Source: an uncultured Clostridia bacterium
GTDB lineage: Bacteria > Bacillota > Clostridia > UBA1381
DNA: 64,000 nt
Assembly (NCBI GenBank): GCA_934444735.1
Contig: CAKSDE010000011.1
Location: 36,384 to 100,383, forward strand
Direction of reading: 5' to 3'
Position 1 is the first letter of the stretch, and the number at the start of each line of letters is the position of its first letter. Shown piece after piece: positions 42,048-49,083 of the stretch. The notes beneath the pieces were generated by a model. It searched no databases. It was not told the origin of the DNA and saw only the letters and a list, made by a program, of their open reading frames with translations. The position numbers and the translations under genes were made by a program.

Positions 42048-42869
42048 TCATAGCCGATTTGCAGTTCTGTAGGCAGAGGGCGATATGTTTTCTTTTTGCT
42101 TAAAGCATTTTGAAAAATAAAACTCATTTTCAAAGCCTGATTCGACAGCAATTGTATATATCGGGAGATCTGTTGAAATCAAGAGCTTTTTTGCGTGATC
42201 AAGCCGTATTTTTGAGAGTGTTTCGGAAACGGTTGTGCCTGTTTCGCTGCTGAATTTGCGCGCAAGAGTTCTGTAGCTCGTATTCAATGCGTTGGCGATG
42301 TCCTCTGTTTTGATTTTTGTTCGGAAGTATTCTTTAAGGTAAAGCGTCACTTGCGCCGCAAATGTATTTTGGACTGCGGCAGCCGGGGGGACATCGTTGG
42401 TGTTAATCTCATAAAGGTGCATAAGCCAGGAGAGAAAAGCCGTTTGAATACTGTAGATTCCGCCTTGCAGATTTATCTTGTCAATGTCGGAAATAAAAGG
42501 CTTTGCACGCGGAATAAGGAGTGTTTTTAAAATGGGATTATCCTCATCGGCGCGAAGGCTGAAACGGATACACAAGCCGTCATCTCCGGTGTTGTTGTGC
42601 CTGTGCGAGTGCGTTATGCCCGGAGGGATTATATACGAATCACCGGCATTTATGAGAAATTCTTTGTCGTTTACGGTTGTATATAAAGATCCCTTTGATA
42701 CATAGTTAAACTCAAACCACGGGTGATAATGCGGAGGGATTATCCAATTTTTTGCGTGTTTTGCGCGCGCGGCATAGTTTAGGGTGACGCTCATATTGTT
42801 AAATTCAAAAGGCTCTATAAGGATTGTGCCGAGCTTTTCGGATATAAGCCGTAATTTTTTTAAATTCAT
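42048..42869 (-). CDS. AraC-family transcriptional regulator
   Basis: 273 residues. A cupin sensor domain with HYHPWFEFNYVSKG and AGDSYIIPPGITHSH binds the inducer, probably a sugar. The C-terminal double helix-turn-helix contains IANALNTSYRTLARKFSSETG and IAVESGFENEFYFSKCFKQ. ATG 42869 is preceded by GGAGGA. It is divergent from the GH2 gene at 43137, with a 267-base shared control region, so it most likely activates that enzyme in response to the corresponding oligosaccharide. Confidence 0.92.
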   Translation of the reverse strand: MNLKKLRLISEKLGTILIEPFEFNNMSVTLNYAARAKHAKNWIIPPHYHPWFEFNYVSKGSLYTTVNDKEFLINAGDSYIIPPGITHSHRHNNTGDDGLCIRFSLRADEDNPILKTLLIPRAKPFISDIDKINLQGGIYSIQTAFLSWLMHLYEINTNDVPPAAAVQNTFAAQVTLYLKEYFRTKIKTEDIANALNTSYRTLARKFSSETGTTVSETLSKIRLDHAKKLLISTDLPIYTIAVESGFENEFYFSKCFKQKENISPSAYRTANRL

Positions 42870-42994
42870 AAAATCATTCCTCCAAACGGTGAGTGTTTGA
42901 ATTTGTTTGTCATATAAATAGTATAATACAAAAAAATATAAATGTAAATGGCATAATAATACAAATTTTTATTTTATTTTGTCAGATTATTATA

Positions 42995-43023
42995 TTCAAA
43001 ATCCATATAAATTTCAGTATAAT
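42995..43023 (+). promoter_or_regulatory. Candidate promoter of the GH2 gene
   Basis: TATAAT at 43018-43023 with a weak TTCAAA at 42995-43000 (17-base spacer). The poor -35 box would suit activation by the divergent AraC regulator. It lies 114 bases before the start codon, upstream of a repeat hairpin. Confidence 0.5.
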
Positions 43024-43073
43024 AAAGATAAATCAAAAAGACGAAAAGAGCAGGGGTATCGGAATATAAAAAT

Positions 43074-43107
43074 AGGTAATTGGAAAACGTTAGTTTTACA
43101 ATTACCT
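43074..43107 (+). repeat. Solo terminal hairpin of the dispersed repeat
   Basis: 34-base near-palindrome beginning AGGTAATTGGAAAACG and ending TTTTACAATTACCT. Its reverse complement matches the first 30 or so bases of copy A at 10602. It lies in the 5' untranslated region of the GH2 gene. Confidence 0.7.
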
Positions 43108-43136
43108 GAAATATAAAAAAGAAGGGAAATGAGAAA

Positions 43137-45419
43137 ATGATTTCGGACAAGATAAGCCTAAACGGAGAATGGAAACTCTATTATTATGAGGACGGCACAA
43201 AAAACTGCACTCTGCCGGAGGAGCTTGCTGATGTACAGTCGGTTACGGCAAAAGTTCCGGGGAATGTTGAAATATCGCTTTCGGAGGCGGGCGTAATACC
43301 AAGGGAATTGTTTAAAGGCATGGCGACTGCCGAAAACGAAAAATTTGAGAATTATCATTGGTGGTATAAGCGTGATTTCGAGTATTCAAAAAAGAAAAAC
43401 GGAAGTGTGTATATTTCTTTTGATGCAGTTGATTGCTTTGCCGAATATTATATAAACGGCGTAAAAATAGGCGAGTCGGAAAATGCTTTTATACCGGTAA
43501 AATTTGATGTAACCGACTGCATAAAAGAAAACGGAACGAATACTATATGCGTGCATATAAAGCCGGCGATATTTTTTGCGCTGAATCAAGAGTTTAATCA
43601 GTATTTGTCGGTTATGCGCCCGGGATATCAAAGCTGTACCAGAAAGCCGGCGCACTCTTTCGGCTGGGACATCTTCCCGAGGGCGGTAAGTGCAGGACTC
43701 TGGAAAGATGTATCAGTCTATACCGATGACGGATACGGCATTGAGGATTTTGGGTATTGGGTTAAGACGGCAAACTGTGACACGGCAGTTATAAGATTTT
43801 TTTGCGCGATTGATATGCCGTACAGAGAATACAGAAAAAATGTCAAGGTGGAAATAACGGCTGAATGTGGAGAAAGTTCTTTTTCGGCAGTCATTGATAT
43901 GAATCATTTTAAGGCAGGAGCTGTCTATGTGAGGGTAGAAAAGCCCAAGCTTTGGTGGCCGTACGGATATGGGGAGGCGAATGTATACAAGCTTTGCTAT
44001 AAGCTTTTGACTGACGATGAAGTCAAAGATTCGGGTACTATGAATGTGGGAATCAGGACTGTTGAATTGCAGCGCACCGATACAATGAAAGAAGAAAATC
44101 ATTGCTTTAAATTTGTGGTAAATGGTGTTGATATAATGTGCAGGGGCAGTAACTGGGTGCCGCCGGACGCATATCACAGCCGCGATAAGCAGAGGTATCA
44201 AAAGGCGCTGGAGCTTTTTTCGGATACGCACTGCAATATTCTGCGCGTTTGGGGCGGCGGCGTATATGAGCAGGAGGAGTTTTATGATTACTGTGACCGT
44301 CACGGAATCATGATTTGGCAGGATTTTATGTTTGCCTGCTATACCCCGACACAGGACGGCAGAATGCTTGACAATGTAAAACACGAGGCGGAGTGTGTCG
44401 TAAAAATGCTTAGGCATCACCCGTCGATTATACTTTGGGCAGGAGATAATGAAATTGACGAGCTGCATATCGGGAACTATGTAAATCCCGGCTTGAATAA
44501 GATTAATAGAGAGATTTTGCCGAGAACGGTTGCGATGAATGACCTTTCAAGACCGTATCTTGCAAGCTCGCCTTATTTTGCCGAAGAAAGCTATAAAGCA
44601 TACTATAAAGGAAACGGCGAAGACGATATTTTCCCCGAAAGGCATTTGTGGGGTGCGAGAGATTATTTCAAGGCGGATTTTTATAAAAATTCGAGAGCAC
44701 ATTTTGTGAGCGAAACGGGGTATCATGGCTGCCCGTGCAGGGAAAGTGTTGAGAAAATTGTTGATAAGGACTCTGTCTGGCCGATTTACAATGAACAGTG
44801 GGCGCTGCACTCATCGGATCAACAGGGGAGCTTGGCGCGTGTAAAGCTTATGGCGGATCAGATTGAGCAGCTGTTCGGATTTTCGCCCGACAACTTAGAT
44901 GATTTTATACTTGCATCGCAGATTTCACAGGCAGAGGCGAAGAAGTATTTTATAGAGCGCATCAGAATAAAAAAGCCGTATACAAGCGGCGTGATCTGGT
45001 GGAATATGCTCGACGGCTGGCCGCAGATGTCTGATGCGGTGGTGGACTATTTCTTTGAGAAAAAGCTTGCGTATTATTACATAAAAAAGTCGCAGGAGCC
45101 GTTTGCTTTGATGATTGATGAAATGCATGATTGGAACTATACGCTTGTAGCATCAAATGATACACTGACCGATAAAAAGGGAGAGTATAAAGTCTATGAT
45201 ATAGATGATATGAAGGTTTTGGCAGAGGGCGATTTTGAAGTCAAAAGCAATTCCAATAAAGTGCTGTCAAGAATACCGCTTTTGTATTCCGATAAAAAGT
45301 TCTTGGTTATAGAATGGACGGCAGACGGGAAAAAGTACAAAAATCACTATTTGTGCGGTATGCCGGGATTTGATTTTGAAACCTACAAGAATTGGCTTAA
45401 AAAATATAAAAAGCTTTAA
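43137..45419 (+). CDS. Glycoside hydrolase family 2 enzyme, beta-mannosidase-like
   Basis: 760 residues, no signal peptide, so it acts on imported oligosaccharides. It begins ISLNGEWKLYYYEDG, with the GH2 sugar-binding region around HWWYKRDFEY and the TIM-barrel signature RGSNWVPPDAYHSRD, LRVWGGGVYEQEEFYDYCDRHG typical of beta-mannosidases. Predicted acid/base is E439 (WAGDNEIDE) and nucleophile E526 (FVSETGYHG). It should release beta-mannosyl residues from the non-reducing end; related enzymes can act on other beta-glycosides. Probably controlled by the divergent AraC protein. At 760 residues it is shorter than the usual 820-850, with a reduced C-terminal beta domain. Confidence 0.87.
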   Translation: MISDKISLNGEWKLYYYEDGTKNCTLPEELADVQSVTAKVPGNVEISLSEAGVIPRELFKGMATAENEKFENYHWWYKRDFEYSKKKNGSVYISFDAVDCFAEYYINGVKIGESENAFIPVKFDVTDCIKENGTNTICVHIKPAIFFALNQEFNQYLSVMRPGYQSCTRKPAHSFGWDIFPRAVSAGLWKDVSVYTDDGYGIEDFGYWVKTANCDTAVIRFFCAIDMPYREYRKNVKVEITAECGESSFSAVIDMNHFKAGAVYVRVEKPKLWWPYGYGEANVYKLCYKLLTDDEVKDSGTMNVGIRTVELQRTDTMKEENHCFKFVVNGVDIMCRGSNWVPPDAYHSRDKQRYQKALELFSDTHCNILRVWGGGVYEQEEFYDYCDRHGIMIWQDFMFACYTPTQDGRMLDNVKHEAECVVKMLRHHPSIILWAGDNEIDELHIGNYVNPGLNKINREILPRTVAMNDLSRPYLASSPYFAEESYKAYYKGNGEDDIFPERHLWGARDYFKADFYKNSRAHFVSETGYHGCPCRESVEKIVDKDSVWPIYNEQWALHSSDQQGSLARVKLMADQIEQLFGFSPDNLDDFILASQISQAEAKKYFIERIRIKKPYTSGVIWWNMLDGWPQMSDAVVDYFFEKKLAYYYIKKSQEPFALMIDEMHDWNYTLVASNDTLTDKKGEYKVYDIDDMKVLAEGDFEVKSNSNKVLSRIPLLYSDKKFLVIEWTADGKKYKNHYLCGMPGFDFETYKNWLKKYKKL

Positions 45420-45421
45420 AT

Positions 45422-45463
45422 AAAAAATGTTAAATGTGATTATCACATTTAACATTTTTTTTT
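45422..45463. terminator. Bidirectional terminator between GH2 and tRNA-Ser
   Basis: Near-perfect AT-rich inverted repeat (AAAATGTTAAATGTGAT and its complement) with T runs on both strands. It serves the GH2 transcript and the minus-strand tRNA. Confidence 0.85.
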
Positions 45464-45465
45464 AT

Positions 45466-45554
45466 TGGAGGAGAGGAAGAGATTCGAACTCTCGGATGCT
45501 TATCACATCACAGCATTTCCAATGCTGCGCCTTCGACCACTCGGCCACCTCTCC
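45466..45554 (-). tRNA. tRNA-Ser (anticodon GGA)
   Basis: Class II tRNA of 89 bases including encoded CCA. Acceptor arms GGAGAGG and CCTCTCC pair perfectly. Anticodon stem CAGCA/TGCTG holds loop TTGGAAA (anticodon GGA, reading UCC/UCU). The long variable arm has stem GATG/CATC, and the T loop is TTCGAAT. The discriminator base before CCA is T rather than the G usual for bacterial serine tRNAs. Confidence 0.95.
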
Positions 45555-45567
45555 AAGTAACTTTGTA

Positions 45568-45596
45568 ATTATATCACAATATTTCCTTTGTGTCAA
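45568..45596 (-). promoter_or_regulatory. Promoter of tRNA-Ser
   Basis: Minus-strand consensus TTGACA (45596-45591) and TATAAT (45573-45568) with a 17-base spacer, 14 bases before the tRNA 5' end. Confidence 0.85.
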
Positions 45597-45670
45597 TGAT
45601 TTTTTGAAAGATTTATCGTTTGAATTTGAGTTTTCGCTGAAAAATATACCAAAAAAATCCGTTTTGGGTA

Positions 45671-45699
45671 GTGACAATTGAAAAGAAGTGTGATATAAT
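45671..45699 (+). promoter_or_regulatory. Promoter of the serine hydrolase gene
   Basis: GTGACA at 45671-45676 and TATAAT at 45694-45699, 17-base spacer, 37 bases upstream of the start. Confidence 0.65.
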
Positions 45700-45735
45700 G
45701 AACCTGTATGTAAAAATACAGAATACAGGAAAAGA

Positions 45736-46884
45736 GTGATTATATTGGATTTTAAAAATCTTGAGAAATTTCTTGATAAATTGACCTCCTGGCGAATACC
45801 GGGAGCGGAATGTGAGGTCTATCTGGATAACAAACGCGTGTTTAAATATGCTTCGGGATACGCCGACGTGGAAAATAAAAAGCCGATTGACGGCAGCTTT
45901 TATTTTTTGTATTCCAATACAAAGGTTGCAACGGCAACGGCGGTGTTACAGCTTTTGGAAAAGGGAGAGATCCTTTTGACAGATCCCGTAAAAGAATATT
46001 TGCCGGAGTTTGGCGAGATGTACATAAAAAAGGAAGTCGAGCCGGGCAAATTTGAGCTGGTAAGAGCGAAAAATGATATACTGATAAAGCACCTTTTGTC
46101 GATGTCATCGGGATTGGACTATAACTGGAACACCCCTGCGATAAATCTGGTAAAAAGCGCAAGCGGCGGCAAATCGCCCACGCGCGAGATTGTGCGTGCA
46201 ATTGCACAGTCACCTCTGCACTTTGAGCCGGGCGAGCATTGGATGTACGGTTTATCGTTAGATGTCTTAGGCGGTCTGGTTGAGGTTGTATCGGGCGAAA
46301 AATTCGGAGAGTATGTTAAGAAAAATATATTCGAACCTGTAGGAATGTCGGATTCAACCTTCAGATTCAGTGAGGATATTGCCAAGAAAATGGCTTGTCA
46401 GTACAGCTTTGATGATGCGGCAGATAAATACGAAAAAGTTCCTCTTGAAAATGCACATTCGACTAAGATCGGATCGGAATACGACAGCGGCGGTGCGGGT
46501 ATAATATCGACTGTATCGGATTATGCAAAATTTGCGAGTGCTTTGGCAAACGGCGGAATCGCACCGTCGGGCGAGAGGATTTTGTCGGGCGGTACAATTG
46601 AACTGATGAGAACGAATCTCTTAAATGAGAGTGCCCTAAAAGATGTAAACTGGGAACCGCTCCACGGTTACGGTTATGGCTGTGCGGTAAGAACGCTTAT
46701 GAATGTCGGTGAGGGCGGAAGTGTTGCAAATGTCGGAGAGTTTGGGTGGAGTGGTGCCGCAGGTGTGTATTTAATGGCAAATCCCGAAAAAAACCTTTCT
46801 ATTTTCTATGCACAGCATCTTTTAAACAGTCAGGAGCCATACGTACACCCAAGGTTAAGAAATATCGTAAACGCTATAATCTGA
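45736..46884 (+). CDS. Serine hydrolase, beta-lactamase/esterase family (class C-like)
   Basis: About 380 residues. The nucleophile motif SxxK is SNTK in FYLYSNTKVATATAVLQLLEKG; a tyrosine motif YGLS (GEHWMYGLSLDVLGGLVE) and the region FGEYVKKNIFEPVGMSDSTF are typical of penicillin-binding-protein-like esterases and D-aminopeptidases. There is no signal peptide, which argues against a secreted beta-lactamase. GTG 45736 or TTG 45745 could be the start; AGGA at 45727-45730 favours the first. Single-gene unit with its own promoter; substrate unknown. Confidence 0.83.
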   Translation: MIILDFKNLEKFLDKLTSWRIPGAECEVYLDNKRVFKYASGYADVENKKPIDGSFYFLYSNTKVATATAVLQLLEKGEILLTDPVKEYLPEFGEMYIKKEVEPGKFELVRAKNDILIKHLLSMSSGLDYNWNTPAINLVKSASGGKSPTREIVRAIAQSPLHFEPGEHWMYGLSLDVLGGLVEVVSGEKFGEYVKKNIFEPVGMSDSTFRFSEDIAKKMACQYSFDDAADKYEKVPLENAHSTKIGSEYDSGGAGIISTVSDYAKFASALANGGIAPSGERILSGGTIELMRTNLLNESALKDVNWEPLHGYGYGCAVRTLMNVGEGGSVANVGEFGWSGAAGVYLMANPEKNLSIFYAQHLLNSQEPYVHPRLRNIVNAII

Positions 46885-47032
46885 CGCACAAAATAAGCGG
46901 CGCATCTCAATGTACATAGTGTACCGATGCTTTTTATAGCGGTGCATCTTATCGCCATGCAAATGCAATACGGGGCGGCGACTGACAAAAATATATATGC
47001 TGCAAAATGCAGCGGAAACGGAGGAATTTACA

Positions 47033-48076
47033 ATGATTAAAGTTGACATATTTTCAGGGTTTTTGGGCGCAGGAAAAACAACGCTCATAAAAAAGCTCAT
47101 AGCTGAAAGCTACGGTAATGAAAAGGTTGTATTGATTGAAAATGAGTTCGGCGAAGTCGGAATAGACGGCGGATTTTTAAAAGAGGCAGGAATTGAGATA
47201 ACCGAAATGAACTCGGGTTGTATATGCTGCAGTCTTGTCGGAGATTTCGGCGAGGCTTTAAAGAAAGTAATTGCCGAGTATTCTCCCGAGCGCATTATAA
47301 TCGAACCGTCGGGAGTCGGAAAACTCAGCGATGTTATAAAGGCAGTCGGCAGAGTTGCCGATGCGGATCTTAAATTAAACGGACTTACGGCGGTGGTTGA
47401 CGCGAAAAAATGTAAAATGTATATGAAGAATTTCGGCGAATTTTTCAATAACCAGATAGAAAGCGCATCATCTATCGTATTGAGCCACACAGGCGGTATG
47501 AGTGATGAAAAAATCGCCGAGGCGGTGGAAATGATACACAAGCACAACAAAGAGGCGGCAATCGTTACAACCGAGTGGGACAAGCTTACCGGTGCACAGA
47601 TTCTTGCGGCGATTGAAAAGGAAAATACCTTAAAAGAAGAAATGGACGAGCTTATGCATGAACACGAACATCATCATCACCATGACCATGACGAGTGCGA
47701 CCATGAACATCACCATCACGATCACGACGAATGCGAGCATGAACATCACCACCACCATGACGGTGAGTGCGGCTGTCATCACCATCATGACCATGATGCG
47801 GACGAGGTTTTTGCAAGCTGGGGCATAGAAACGGCGCACAAGTTTACAAAAGATAAGATAGAGAAGATTTTGAATATATTTGCAAACGGAACGGAGTACG
47901 GAATGATACTTCGCGCAAAGGGCATTGTTGAAGATGAAAACGGAGAATGGATCCATTTCGATTATGTGCCGGGTGAACCGGATATAAGAAACGGCGCGGC
48001 AGAGGTTACAGGCAGACTGTGCGTTATAGGATCGGATATAGATAAGGAAAAGATTGAAAAACTTTTCCTTGACTAA
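47033..48076 (+). CDS. CobW/COG0523 GTPase with histidine-rich metal-binding region
   Basis: 347 residues from ATG 47033 (GGAGG upstream). P-loop FLGAGKTTL, the family metal motif GCICCS, and Walker B/guanine regions (IIIEPSGVG, TTEWDKLTG) are present. Residues about 205-255 form an extreme His/Asp/Glu/Cys run (HEHHHHHDHDECDHEHHHH and similar) that should bind several zinc or nickel ions, followed by the CobW C-terminal domain. Members act as metal chaperones or insertases. A second, divergent family member starts 12 bases downstream, suggesting a joint metal-handling function. No Zur-like operator was recognised in the 148 bases upstream. Confidence 0.88.
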   Translation: MIKVDIFSGFLGAGKTTLIKKLIAESYGNEKVVLIENEFGEVGIDGGFLKEAGIEITEMNSGCICCSLVGDFGEALKKVIAEYSPERIIIEPSGVGKLSDVIKAVGRVADADLKLNGLTAVVDAKKCKMYMKNFGEFFNNQIESASSIVLSHTGGMSDEKIAEAVEMIHKHNKEAAIVTTEWDKLTGAQILAAIEKENTLKEEMDELMHEHEHHHHHDHDECDHEHHHHDHDECEHEHHHHHDGECGCHHHHDHDADEVFASWGIETAHKFTKDKIEKILNIFANGTEYGMILRAKGIVEDENGEWIHFDYVPGEPDIRNGAAEVTGRLCVIGSDIDKEKIEKLFLD

Positions 48077-48088
48077 GGAGGTATAGTT

Positions 48089-49039
48089 TTGGACGAGATA
48101 AGAGTACCTGTTATGCTTTTTACCGGGTTTTTGGAGTCGGGAAAAACAAAATTTATCCAGGAAACACTGGAGGATAAGCGATTCAATAATAAAGAAAGAA
48201 CGCTTTTGATTGTATGCGAAGAGGGTATTGAAGAATACGAGCCGCAAAAGTTCTCGGGAAAGAATGTTTTTATAAAGGTCGTAGAAAACGAAGAGGACTT
48301 GACGGAAAAGCTTCTGGAAGAAATGGCAAAGGAAACAAAACCCGACCGCGCAATTGTGGAATATAACGGAATGTGGATGCTTGACACCTTGTACGGTGCG
48401 CTCCCAAAGGACTGGGCGGTTGTGCAGGAGATGATGTTTGCCGATGCGGGAACATTTTTAACGTACAATCAGAATATGCGCCAACTCATGGTTGACAAGC
48501 TGCAAAGTGCGGAAATGCTTGTTTTTAACCGTGCCGATGAGAAAACCGATATGATGGAATTTCATAAAATCGTGCGCGGCATAAATAACCGCACACAGAT
48601 GGCATATGAATACAAAGACGGCAGGACGGAATATGATGAGATTGAGGATCCGCTGCCCTTTGATATAGACGCGCCGATAATTGAAATAGGCGATAATGAC
48701 TATGCGGTATGGTATCGCGATATGAACGAGAAAATGGAGCATTATATAGGAAAAGAGCTGACCTTTAAAGGGATGATCGGCTTTGATAAGGCACTCGGCA
48801 AGAATGATTTTCTGGTGGGACGTCATATCATGACTTGCTGCGAAGCAGATATTGAATATTTCCCGATTATATGCAAAGGTAATGTGAGCAGTGCGATAAA
48901 AAATGCGGACTGGGTACAGGTTTCGGGAAAATTTGTGTTTGAATATCACAAAGCGTACAAAGGAAAAGGTCCGATTTTAAAGGACGCGAAGGTTATAAAA
49001 GCGGAAAAACCGGAAAATGAAGTGGCGGTTTTCAGTTAA
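48089..49039 (+). CDS. Divergent CobW-like GTPase fused to a DUF1980/TIGR03943-like C-terminal domain
   Basis: 316 residues, starting at TTG 48089 with GGAGG 9 bases upstream. The first 190 residues look like a CobW P-loop domain (LFTGFLESGKTKFI, AIVEYNGMW, VFNRADEKTD), but the canonical GCICC motif is missing. The last 120 residues contain FLVGRHIMTCCEADIEYFP and VSGKFVF, resembling the C-terminal domain of TIGR03943/DUF1980 proteins, which in other Firmicutes pair with CobW-associated permeases. It is probably a metal-transfer partner of the His-rich GTPase upstream. The fusion is inferred from motifs only. Confidence 0.7.
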   Translation: MDEIRVPVMLFTGFLESGKTKFIQETLEDKRFNNKERTLLIVCEEGIEEYEPQKFSGKNVFIKVVENEEDLTEKLLEEMAKETKPDRAIVEYNGMWMLDTLYGALPKDWAVVQEMMFADAGTFLTYNQNMRQLMVDKLQSAEMLVFNRADEKTDMMEFHKIVRGINNRTQMAYEYKDGRTEYDEIEDPLPFDIDAPIIEIGDNDYAVWYRDMNEKMEHYIGKELTFKGMIGFDKALGKNDFLVGRHIMTCCEADIEYFPIICKGNVSSAIKNADWVQVSGKFVFEYHKAYKGKGPILKDAKVIKAEKPENEVAVFS

Positions 49040-49083
49040 AGTAAAAATTTAAGCTGCAAATGGCGGCAACAAGGAGGATAATT

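Noticed and set aside
45736..46884. Secreted beta-lactamase
   Set aside because: No signal peptide is present and the motifs fit the wider esterase/peptidase group better.
47640..47810. His-codon-rich DNA as a tandem repeat or artefact
   Set aside because: It is in frame and encodes the typical metal-binding run of COG0523 proteins.
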